NCBI GenBank assembly: GCA_910583845.1 | Contig: CAJUAB010000011.1 | Span: forward strand, 62,001 to 126,000 | Direction of reading: 5' to 3' | Origin: an uncultured Acetatifactor sp. | Lineage (GTDB): Bacteria; Bacillota; Clostridia; Lachnospirales; Lachnospiraceae | Length of the DNA: 64,000 nucleotides | Part shown: positions 42,720 to 50,332 of the stretch, piece after piece | Layout: each line of letters starts with the position of its first letter | How positions within the stretch are numbered: the stretch's first letter is position 1 | The notes under the pieces: generated by a model | What the model saw: only the letters and a program-made list of their open reading frames with translations | What the model was told of the DNA's origin: nothing | Database searches by the model: none | Made by a program: the position numbers and the translations under genes

Positions 42720-45274
42720 CAAAGCAACAGTTCAGGGATTTCTGTAAAGACAGATTTATCCTGTTGGACGGGGCCACAGGCTCCAATCTGATCAAGCGGG
42801 GAATGCCCGGGGGAGTGTGCCCGGAGCAGTGGATACTGGAGCATCCCCGGGCGCTGGTGGAATTGCAGAAAAGCTATGTGGAGGCGGGAAGCAATATTCT
42901 GTACGCCCCCACTTTTACTGCAAACCGGATCAAACTTGGGGAGTACGGTCTGGCAGACCGGCAGGAGGAAATGATCAAGGGTCTGGTGGCTCTGACTAAA
43001 GAGGCGGCGGGCGGGGCGGAGGTCCTGGTGGCCGGGGACCTGACCATGACGGGGCGGCAGCTAAAGCCCATGGGCGACATGGATCTGGAGACTTTGATCG
43101 AGGTGTACAAAGAGCAGATCCGGCTGATGGAAAAAGCCGGTGCGGACCTGCTCGTGGTGGAGACCATGATGAGCCTGGGGGAGACCCGGGCAGCACTGAT
43201 TGCCGCCCGGGAAGCCACACAGCTTCCGGTGATGGTGACCATGACCTTTGAGGCGGAGGGACGTACGCTTTTTGGCACGGACGCCCGGACGGCGGCTGTC
43301 GTGCTGGAAAGTCTGGGGGCGAGCGCCATCGGGGTAAACTGTTCCACCGGCCCTGCGAAGATGAAGGAGATTGTGGAGGCCATGGCGGAGGTCAGCAGCC
43401 TGCCACTGATTGCCAAGCCCAACGCGGGGCTGCCCGGGGTGAACGAACAGGGGCAGACGACATATGATATGGACTGCGACACTTTCTCCGCGGAGATGGA
43501 GGAACTGGTGGCGGCGGGAGCCGTGATTCTGGGAGGCTGCTGCGGCACGGACCCTGCCTATATCGCGGGGCTGAAACGCCTGACACAGGGAAGAAAGCCT
43601 GCGGAGCATAAGAGACCTCCTCAGGGCATCCGCTATCTGACCAGTGAGCGGCGGACCCTGTCCTTCGGTCTCGGGGACCCTTTCCTGATTGTAGGGGAGC
43701 GGATCAATCCCACCGGGAAGAAAAAATTTCAGGAACAGCTCCGGAACGGCTGTATGGATCTGGTGCTGCAGTTTGCGCAGGAACAGGAGGAATGCGGGGC
43801 CTCCATTCTGGATGTGAATATGGGAATGAGCGGCATCGATGAGAGAGCCATGATGCTGGAGGTGCTGGAGGAGGTGCAGGGCGTGACGGATCTGCCTCTG
43901 TCCCTGGACTCCAGCCATGTGGAAGTGCTGGAGGCCGCGCTGCGCCATTATCCCGGAAGGGCGCTGGTAAATTCGGTTTCCTATGAGGCAGAGAAGTTCG
44001 AAAAGCTGCTGCCCATTGTGCAAAAGTACGGTGCCATGTTTATCCTGCTGCCTCTGTCGGATGAAGGGCTGCCCCGGGATTTGGAGGAAAAAAAGGAGAT
44101 TATCGACCGCATTGTGACCCGGGCGCTGGAGCTTGGCATGCGCAGGGAGGATATTGTGGTGGACGGTCTGGTGACCACCATCGGTGCCAACGGGCAGGCG
44201 GGCCTGGAGACACTGGAGACCATCCGTTATTGCAGGGAGCAGGGGCTGGCCACGGTCTGCGGCTTGTCCAATATCTCCTTCGGCATGCCTGCAAGACCCT
44301 ATGTGAATACAGCCTTTCTGACATTGGCCATCTATGAGGGGCTGACCATGGCCATCGCCAATCCCTCCCAGGAGATGCTGGTCTGCGGGGCGCTGGCAAC
44401 AGATATGCTGAAAGCCAAAAAGGACGCGGATTTGCGATACATTCAGTACGCGGCCCAATTACAGCCCGCGGCGGGAAATCAAACCGCGCGGGACGGCAGT
44501 CGGAGCGCCGCAAACGGAGGACAGAGCTCCACAGGCGACAACGCGGCGGATGCAGGGCAGAGGGATTCCGGCAATGCGGGGGCTGATTCCGGCTCTGGCA
44601 ACGGCAAAAACGTTTCAGCGGCCCATGCCTTGGGGACGCGTCTGGAGCAAATCTCGGAGGCCGTGCTGAAGGGGAATCGCAGCGGAATCGCCGCCATGAC
44701 CGCGCAGGCCGTTGAGGAGGGGGAGGACCCTGGCAGACTGTTAAACGAGAGCCTTCTGCCCGCAATTAACAGAGTGGGAGACCTCTTTGAACAGAAAAAA
44801 TATTTTCTGCCCCAGCTGATCGCCAGCGCCGAGGCCATGAAGAGCGCCATCGAGGTGCTGGAGCCGTATCTGCTGAAGGAGCAGAACGGAGATTCCATGC
44901 CGGTGGTGGTCATCGCCACCGTGGAAGGTGATATTCATGATATCGGCAAGAATCTGGTGGCGCTGATGCTGAAAAATTATGGCTTTCAGGTGATAGACCT
45001 GGGCAAGGATGTGCCGAAGGAAACCATCATACAGGCGGCGAAGGAGCATCATGCGGATATCATCGCCCTGTCGGCGCTGATGACCACCACGATGCAGCGG
45101 ATGCGGGAGGTGATCGCTCTTGCCAGAGAAGAGGGAGTGACCGCCAGAATCATGATCGGCGGTGCAGTGATCACCCAGGAATACGCGGACGAGATTCAGG
45201 CGGACGGCTATTCCAAGGACGCGGCGGAGGCGGTGAAGCTGGCCAGACGTCTGCTGGGTCTGATGAACGCATAG
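42716..45274 (+). CDS. metH: Cobalamin-dependent methionine synthase lacking the reactivation domain
   Basis: The protein has 852 residues. In order: homocysteine/zinc domain (about 1-290; VNCSTG and GGCCGTDP give the zinc cysteines), methyl-THF (pterin) domain (about 320-580; NPTGKKKFQ, DVNMG), a Gly/Ser/Asn/Asp-rich linker (about 582-635), and the cobalamin modules (about 636-850) with the B12-binding DIHDIGKN. The roughly 330-residue AdoMet reactivation domain of E. coli MetH is missing, as in many clostridia that encode it as a separate protein. No such gene is in the window. Translation is coupled to miaB (ATGA). Confidence 0.94.
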   Translation: MTKQQFRDFCKDRFILLDGATGSNLIKRGMPGGVCPEQWILEHPRALVELQKSYVEAGSNILYAPTFTANRIKLGEYGLADRQEEMIKGLVALTKEAAGGAEVLVAGDLTMTGRQLKPMGDMDLETLIEVYKEQIRLMEKAGADLLVVETMMSLGETRAALIAAREATQLPVMVTMTFEAEGRTLFGTDARTAAVVLESLGASAIGVNCSTGPAKMKEIVEAMAEVSSLPLIAKPNAGLPGVNEQGQTTYDMDCDTFSAEMEELVAAGAVILGGCCGTDPAYIAGLKRLTQGRKPAEHKRPPQGIRYLTSERRTLSFGLGDPFLIVGERINPTGKKKFQEQLRNGCMDLVLQFAQEQEECGASILDVNMGMSGIDERAMMLEVLEEVQGVTDLPLSLDSSHVEVLEAALRHYPGRALVNSVSYEAEKFEKLLPIVQKYGAMFILLPLSDEGLPRDLEEKKEIIDRIVTRALELGMRREDIVVDGLVTTIGANGQAGLETLETIRYCREQGLATVCGLSNISFGMPARPYVNTAFLTLAIYEGLTMAIANPSQEMLVCGALATDMLKAKKDADLRYIQYAAQLQPAAGNQTARDGSRSAANGGQSSTGDNAADAGQRDSGNAGADSGSGNGKNVSAAHALGTRLEQISEAVLKGNRSGIAAMTAQAVEEGEDPGRLLNESLLPAINRVGDLFEQKKYFLPQLIASAEAMKSAIEVLEPYLLKEQNGDSMPVVVIATVEGDIHDIGKNLVALMLKNYGFQVIDLGKDVPKETIIQAAKEHHADIIALSALMTTTMQRMREVIALAREEGVTARIMIGGAVITQEYADEIQADGYSKDAAEAVKLARRLLGLMNA

Positions 45275-45373
45275 GGAGAATGCTTTTTCAGACGTGCGTG
45301 ATGATGGACGGAAGGAAAGCACATAAGGCAAGATAAAGGTGACTTCCGAAACGGTAGCGAGGAGAGAAGGATT

Positions 45374-45994
45374 ATGAAGGAAGAGGAATTGCAGACGGCG
45401 GGATGGGATGCCATCGCCGGGGAATGCGAGAGGGTTTATGGAGGAGCGCTGCTGGAGCATTATGGTACCTTGCTTAAATGGAGGCTTGGCGGCAAGGACC
45501 CGCTGGACGGGATTGACGTTTATGACGGCGGGGATTACTGGCATTTTGTGACTTACGGAATGTCGGAGCTGTATGAGAAGGAATGCGACGATCCGGAGTA
45601 CAGCGGCTATGGAATGGAGTTTACCTTCCGACTCAAAAAAGACGACTATGAGGACGAGAGGGCGGAATGGATGTGCGTCTGCGGGATTTTGCAGGAACTG
45701 GCCCGCCTCACTTTCAACCAGGGGGAACTCTTTAACGCCTGGGAATATGTGTATACCGGACAGACCCAGGGGATAGATGTCAACCGGCGGTCGAATATCA
45801 CCGGATTTATCACGGCCCCGGACAGCAGGCTCAAGCCCCTGGATACTCCCAACGGAAAAGTGGAGTTCGTGGAATTGATTGGTGTGACCCATCGGGAATT
45901 GCTGGCTGTTATGCAGGGGGAGACCACGGTGAAGGAATTGTATGGCAGATTGGGGGGCGGGATGACGGATTATAACAGGGATTCTTTGTATTGA
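45374..45994 (+). CDS. Suppressor-of-fused (SUFU) domain protein
   Basis: The protein has 206 residues. The central part (DPLDGIDVYDGGDYWHFVTYGMSELYEK, key motif WHFVTYGMSELY near residue 58, then MEFTFRL) is the bacterial SUFU domain. The animal protein binds Gli transcription factors; bacterial copies often act as immunity proteins to polymorphic toxins or have no known role. No toxin gene is adjacent here. The ATG follows GAGAGAAGG. It stands alone between metH and the ilv genes. Confidence 0.85.
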   Translation: MKEEELQTAGWDAIAGECERVYGGALLEHYGTLLKWRLGGKDPLDGIDVYDGGDYWHFVTYGMSELYEKECDDPEYSGYGMEFTFRLKKDDYEDERAEWMCVCGILQELARLTFNQGELFNAWEYVYTGQTQGIDVNRRSNITGFITAPDSRLKPLDTPNGKVEFVELIGVTHRELLAVMQGETTVKELYGRLGGGMTDYNRDSLY

Positions 45995-46020
45995 GGACGA
46001 AATCTGGTTAAATCTATGAC

Positions 46021-46049
46021 TTGTGTACAATAATTCATTGTGTTATACT
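46021..46049 (+). promoter_or_regulatory. ilvB promoter with extended -10 box
   Basis: TTGTGT at 46021-46026 and TATACT at 46044-46049 are 17 nt apart, with TGT directly before the -10. A leader of about 160 nt separates it from ilvB. Confidence 0.8.
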
Positions 46050-46109
46050 ACATAACGCCAGAATTACCGTACAGCATCGGCTATACATATATGGCCGGCA
46101 TTATGTAGT
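46047..46109 (+). promoter_or_regulatory. Long inverted repeat in the ilvB leader
   Basis: ACTACATAACGCC (46047-46059) pairs with GGCATTATGTAGT (46097-46109) with one mismatch. The left arm overlaps the -10 box and the likely transcript start, so it could act as DNA (operator or cruciform) or partly as RNA. No T-box motif or leader peptide rich in branched-chain codons was seen. Confidence 0.45.
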
Positions 46110-46214
46110 CAGGTTAATCGGAAATTTGAACGGTTCAGCAGGATAAAATGGAGAAATCAAAACAGGGGATGCGTAAAGCAAAAGGATCGGCAATCTTAAG
46201 TTCAGGAGGTTTAT

Positions 46215-47831
46215 ATGATAGGTGCAGATGCCATAATCAAATGTCTGGAGGAAGAGGGCGTAAAATATGTGTTCGGCTATCCGGGGGTGGCCATATGTCC
46301 GTTTTATAACAGTATTCTGCAATCGGAGATTCAGACCATACTAATCCGCACGGAGCAGAACGCGGCCCATGCGGCCAGCGGTATGGCCCGGCTCACGGGC
46401 CGGCCCGGCGTCTGCGCCGTCACCAGCGGCCCGGGCGCGACCAATGTGATCACAGGGATCGCCACCGCCTTCGCGGACAGCATTCCCCTGGTGTGCATCA
46501 CCGGGCAGGTACATACGGATCTGCTGGGCAGTGACTCCTTCCAGGAGGCGGATATCACCGGAGCCGTGGAGTCCTTTGTCAAATACAGCTATCTGGTCAA
46601 GAATGTGGCGGACATCCCCCGGATTTTCCGGGAAGCCTTTCATATCGCCAACACCGGCCGCAGAGGCCCCGTGCTGATCGATATTCCCATCAATATCCAG
46701 AATGCCCCCGTCACCAGGTTCCAGTACCCGGAAGAGGTCAATATGCGCACCTACAAACCCACAGTCAAGGGACACGCGGTACAGATCAAGAAGGTGATCC
46801 GGGAACTGGAGAGGGCGAAGCGCCCCATTATCTGTGTGGGCGGCGGTGTGCTGCTCAGCGAGGCCAGAGACGATCTGCGGGAATTTGTGGAGAAATACCG
46901 TATTCCGGTGGTGTCCACCATGATGGGCATCAGTGTTATGCCCACGGAACATCCCCTGTACTTCGGCATGGTGGGCAACCACGGCAAAGCCTGCGCCAAC
47001 AGGGCCATGAACGAGTCGGATCTGCTCATAATGGCCGGTGCCAGGGTGGCGGACAGGGCGGTGAGCCAGCCGGATCTGATCACCAGAGACAAAGTGCTGG
47101 TGCATATCGATGTGGACCCGGCGGAAATCGGCAAGAACGCGGGGCCCACCATACCTCTGGTAGGCGATGTGAAGCATATTTTCCAGGATTTTTCCAGGGA
47201 GGAATTTCACTGCGAGCATGAGGAGTGGCTTCAAATCCTGGAGGAATACCGGAGGACCCTGGTTGCCAGACGCAGCCCCGATCCGGCCTATGTGGACCCG
47301 GCTGCCTTTATCACCCGACTGTCCGAGAAAATGGACCCCGACGGAGTCTATGTGGCGGATGTGGGACAGAACCAGATCTGGTCCTGCAGTTATCATATTG
47401 TAAAAGAGGGACGTTTTCTCACTTCCGGCGGCATGGGAACCATGGGGTATTCGATTCCGGCGGCCATGGGTGCCAAGCTGGCGGATAAAAGGCGCCAGGT
47501 GATCGCTGTGTGCGGAGACGGTTCTTTCCAGATGTCCATGATGGAGCTGGCCACCATGCGCCAGTACGATATCCCGGTCAAGATCATTGTGCTGAAAAAC
47601 GGCTATCTGGGAATGGTGCGGGAGTACCAGCACTACACGTATAAGGATCATTACTCGGTGGTGGATCTCTCCGGCAGTCCCATGCTGGACAAGATCGCGG
47701 CGGCTTACGATATGCGGTATCTGCTGCTGGAAAATATGGACCGGGTTGAGGAAGTGCTGGACACCTTTCTGGGGGATGACAGGGCGGTGCTGCTGGAGTG
47801 TCTGATTGACCCCATGGACCTGGTGAAGTAA
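46215..47831 (+). CDS. ilvB: Acetolactate synthase large subunit
   Basis: This 538-residue TPP enzyme condenses two pyruvates, or pyruvate with 2-oxobutyrate, at the start of valine, leucine and isoleucine synthesis. The catalytic glutamate lies in RTEQNAAHAA (near residue 45), and the TPP/Mg motif is GDGSFQMSMMEL (near 435) with KNGYLGMVREYQ. A strong AGGAGG site lies 6 nt before the ATG. The regulatory subunit follows 77 nt downstream. It has its own promoter with a structured leader. Confidence 0.95.
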   Translation: MIGADAIIKCLEEEGVKYVFGYPGVAICPFYNSILQSEIQTILIRTEQNAAHAASGMARLTGRPGVCAVTSGPGATNVITGIATAFADSIPLVCITGQVHTDLLGSDSFQEADITGAVESFVKYSYLVKNVADIPRIFREAFHIANTGRRGPVLIDIPINIQNAPVTRFQYPEEVNMRTYKPTVKGHAVQIKKVIRELERAKRPIICVGGGVLLSEARDDLREFVEKYRIPVVSTMMGISVMPTEHPLYFGMVGNHGKACANRAMNESDLLIMAGARVADRAVSQPDLITRDKVLVHIDVDPAEIGKNAGPTIPLVGDVKHIFQDFSREEFHCEHEEWLQILEEYRRTLVARRSPDPAYVDPAAFITRLSEKMDPDGVYVADVGQNQIWSCSYHIVKEGRFLTSGGMGTMGYSIPAAMGAKLADKRRQVIAVCGDGSFQMSMMELATMRQYDIPVKIIVLKNGYLGMVREYQHYTYKDHYSVVDLSGSPMLDKIAAAYDMRYLLLENMDRVEEVLDTFLGDDRAVLLECLIDPMDLVK

Positions 47832-47908
47832 GGTCGGAAACCAATCCGCGCGTTATTGCAGGCCGATGATAGATTTTGAGTCCGTCAAAGTGGACAAGGG
47901 GTGTAAAG

Positions 47909-48400
47909 ATGAGAAAGAGAATTTATTCCGTTCTGGTGGAAAACCGTTCCGGCGTGCTGGGCAAGGTGGCGGGGCTTTTTGCCAGAAGATGCTTTAATAT
48001 AGACTCCCTGACGGTGGGGGAGACCGACGATCCCGAGATATCCTGTATGACGATCGTCAGCAGCGGGGACGAACGCACCATTGAACAGATCGAAAAACAG
48101 TTGAACAAGAAGCTGGATGTAATCAAGGTCAAGACTTTTGATGAGACACAGAGCGTGAGCCGTGAGCTGATGTTGGTGAAGGTGCGCCACAACAAGGGAA
48201 ACAGACGGGAAATAACGGAGATCTGTGAGATCCTGCGGGCGGAGATTGTGGATATGTCCAAACATTTTATGATGATTCAGATCTGTGACACGCCGGAGAG
48301 AACCAGGCTTTTGCTGACCATGCTGCAATCCATCAGCATTGCGGAGGTGGCCCGCACGGGTACTCTGGCGCTGGCCAAATGCAGTGAGAATGACGATTAA
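47909..48400 (+). CDS. ilvN: Acetolactate synthase small subunit, copy 1
   Basis: This 163-residue regulatory subunit activates IlvB and gives valine feedback control. The N-terminal ACT domain reads YSVLVENRSGVLGKVAGLFARR, with FNIDSLTVGETDDP, and the C-terminal half is the ALS_ss_C domain. The ATG at 47909 follows AAGGGGTG. A second, non-identical small subunit is encoded 225 nt downstream from a separate promoter. Confidence 0.92.
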   Translation: MRKRIYSVLVENRSGVLGKVAGLFARRCFNIDSLTVGETDDPEISCMTIVSSGDERTIEQIEKQLNKKLDVIKVKTFDETQSVSRELMLVKVRHNKGNRREITEICEILRAEIVDMSKHFMMIQICDTPERTRLLLTMLQSISIAEVARTGTLALAKCSENDD

Positions 48401-48435
48401 GCGGGATGCCGCGGAGAGCGGGCCTGAAAATAGGG

Positions 48436-48464
48436 TTGACATTCACACTTTATCTTGCTAAAAT
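48436..48464 (+). promoter_or_regulatory. Consensus promoter for the second ilvN and ilvC
   Basis: TTGACA at 48436-48441 and TAAAAT at 48459-48464 are 17 nt apart, with an extended TGC before the -10. A 160-nt leader follows. Confidence 0.82.
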
Positions 48465-48580
48465 GTAGAGCAGCTGTGCAAAGCACCTTTCCGAAGCAGG
48501 AATGCCAGACAGATGCAATTACCTGGAACCAATGCGTAGGACAGGCGGTTTCGCCAGGCGCGATGACGCAGGTACACAGG

Positions 48581-48600
48581 AGTCCTGAGTACAGGATTTT
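48581..48600 (+). terminator. Weak attenuator-like hairpin in the ilvN2 leader
   Basis: AGTCCTG pairs with CAGGATT around AGTA (48581-48598) and ends in four T residues. It is short and contains one wobble, so it is only a candidate for premature termination. It lies 26 nt before the gene. Confidence 0.3.
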
Positions 48601-48625
48601 GCTGGGCCGGGAAGAGAGAGTGATT

Positions 48626-49144
48626 ATGCAGAAGAAAGTATTTCAGTTGTTGGTAGACAATACATCCGGCGTGTTGAGCCGCATATCCGGCCTGTTTTCA
48701 CGCAGGGGCTACAATATTGAGAGTATTACGGCGGGAGAGACCGTTGATCCCCGTTTTACCCGGGTCACCATCGTGACCTGTGGAGACGATGAGATTCTGG
48801 AGCAGATCGAGAAGCAGGTGGGGAAGCTGATCGATGTGCGCAGCATCAAGGAACTGAGGCCGGAGGAGAGTGTCTACAGAGAGCTGGCCCTGATCAAGGT
48901 CAAGGCAGATCCCCAGCAGCGCCAGAGCATCATTGCCGTGGCGGATATTTTTCGGGCTAAGATCATTGATGTATCCAAGGACAGCCTGATCATCGAACTC
49001 ACAGGCAACCAGGCCAAGATTGAGGCATTCATAAACCTGCTGGACGGCTATGAGATTCTGGAGTCGGCCAGAACGGGAATCGCGGGGCTGGGCAGAGGGA
49101 TGGAGAATGTAATTCATCTGGAGAGTGATACGGAAGGAAAATAG
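48626..49144 (+). CDS. ilvN: Acetolactate synthase small subunit, copy 2
   Basis: The protein has 172 residues. The N-terminal ACT domain (FQLLVDNTSGVLSRISGLFSRR, GYNIESITAGETVDP) and C-terminal domain (VADIFRAKIIDVSKDSLIIELTG, key part AKIIDVS) match the standard IlvN/IlvH. It resembles typical IlvH more closely than copy 1 does. The ATG at 48626 follows GAAGAGAGAG. It is followed by ilvC after 53 nt and has its own strong promoter. Confidence 0.93.
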   Translation: MQKKVFQLLVDNTSGVLSRISGLFSRRGYNIESITAGETVDPRFTRVTIVTCGDDEILEQIEKQVGKLIDVRSIKELRPEESVYRELALIKVKADPQQRQSIIAVADIFRAKIIDVSKDSLIIELTGNQAKIEAFINLLDGYEILESARTGIAGLGRGMENVIHLESDTEGK

Positions 49145-49197
49145 TATTTCCCAACCTATCAGTTATAAATTATTTTAACATAATGGAGGAAAAAAAG

Positions 49198-50217
49198 ATG
49201 GCAAAGATTTTTTATCAGGAAGATTGCAACCTGTCTCTGCTGGAGGGGAAAACAATCGCGATTATCGGCTACGGAAGCCAGGGCCATGCCCATGCGCTGA
49301 ACTTAAAGGAGTCCGGCTGCAACGTGATCATCGGACTGTATGAGGGCTCCAGATCCTGGGACAAGGCCGTAAAGCAGGGCTTCGAGGTATTTACCGCCGC
49401 GGAAGCCGCCAAGAGGGCCGACATTATCATGATCCTGATCAATGACGAGAAGCAGGCGGATCTGTACAAGAAGGATATCGAGCCCAATCTGGAGGCCGGC
49501 AATATGCTGATGTTCGCCCATGGCTTCAACATTCATTTTGGTTGCATCGTGCCTCCCGCGGATGTGGATGTGACTATGATCGCTCCCAAGGGTCCCGGCC
49601 ATACCGTGAGAAGCGAATATCAGGAGGGGAAGGGGGTTCCCTGCCTGATCGCCGTGGAACAGGACGCCACCGGCAAGGCACAGGATCTGGCTCTGGCTTA
49701 CGCGCTGGGCATCGGCGGCGCGAGAGCGGGTGTGCTGGAGACCACCTTCCGCACCGAGACCGAGACGGATCTGTTCGGTGAGCAGGCAGTGCTGTGCGGC
49801 GGCGTATGCGCGCTGATGCAGGCTGGATTTGAGACGCTGGTGGAGGCCGGTTACGATGAGAGGAACGCTTACTTCGAGTGTATCCATGAGATGAAGCTGA
49901 TCGTGGACCTGATCTATCAGAGCGGCTTCGCAGGCATGAGATATTCCATCTCCAACACCGCGGAGTACGGCGATTATGTGACCGGTCCCAAGATTGTAAC
50001 CGAGGAGACCAAGAAGGCCATGAAGAAGATCCTGAGCGATATCCAGGATGGCACCTTTGCCAAGGAGTTCCTGTTGGATATGTCTCCCGCGGGCAGACAG
50101 GTTCACTTTAAGGCCATGAGAAAACTGGCCAGCGAGCATCCTGCGGAGAAGGTCGGAGAGGAGATCCGCAAGCTCTACAGCTGGAACAACGAGGAGGACA
50201 AGCTGATCAATAACTGA
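49198..50217 (+). CDS. ilvC: Ketol-acid reductoisomerase (class I)
   Basis: This 339-residue NADPH enzyme converts acetolactate to dihydroxyisovalerate in branched-chain synthesis. The nucleotide-binding motif is IIGYGSQGHAHALNL (near residue 22), the catalytic region is MIAPKGPGHTVR (near 127), and the knotted C-terminal domain carries ECIHEMKLIVDLIY. Length is that of class I. I chose the ATG at 49198 after GGAGG over one at 49183 that lies within that site. A bidirectional terminator follows. Confidence 0.97.
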   Translation: MAKIFYQEDCNLSLLEGKTIAIIGYGSQGHAHALNLKESGCNVIIGLYEGSRSWDKAVKQGFEVFTAAEAAKRADIIMILINDEKQADLYKKDIEPNLEAGNMLMFAHGFNIHFGCIVPPADVDVTMIAPKGPGHTVRSEYQEGKGVPCLIAVEQDATGKAQDLALAYALGIGGARAGVLETTFRTETETDLFGEQAVLCGGVCALMQAGFETLVEAGYDERNAYFECIHEMKLIVDLIYQSGFAGMRYSISNTAEYGDYVTGPKIVTEETKKAMKKILSDIQDGTFAKEFLLDMSPAGRQVHFKAMRKLASEHPAEKVGEEIRKLYSWNNEEDKLINN

Positions 50218-50278
50218 GAATGCTGTCTTATATGAGCATACAGGGAATCCGCCTTTTGGGTGGATTCTCCCGCTGCGA

Positions 50279-50309
50279 AAAAAGAGTTGCCGCTGTGGCA
50301 GCTCTTTTT
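50279..50309. terminator. Bidirectional terminator between ilvC and the lipoprotein gene
   Basis: A 13-bp stem (50279-50291 with 50297-50309, one G-T pair) has five A residues on one side and five T residues on the other. It can stop transcription from both converging genes. Confidence 0.85.
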
Positions 50310-50332
50310 GCATTTCCGGGGATTTTCCTGTC

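Noticed and set aside
48471..48625. T-box or leader-peptide attenuator before the second ilvN
   Set aside because: A TGGAACC string resembles part of a T-box, but the rest of the motif, the stem I features and a strong terminator are absent. A 28-codon frame there has almost no branched-chain codons.
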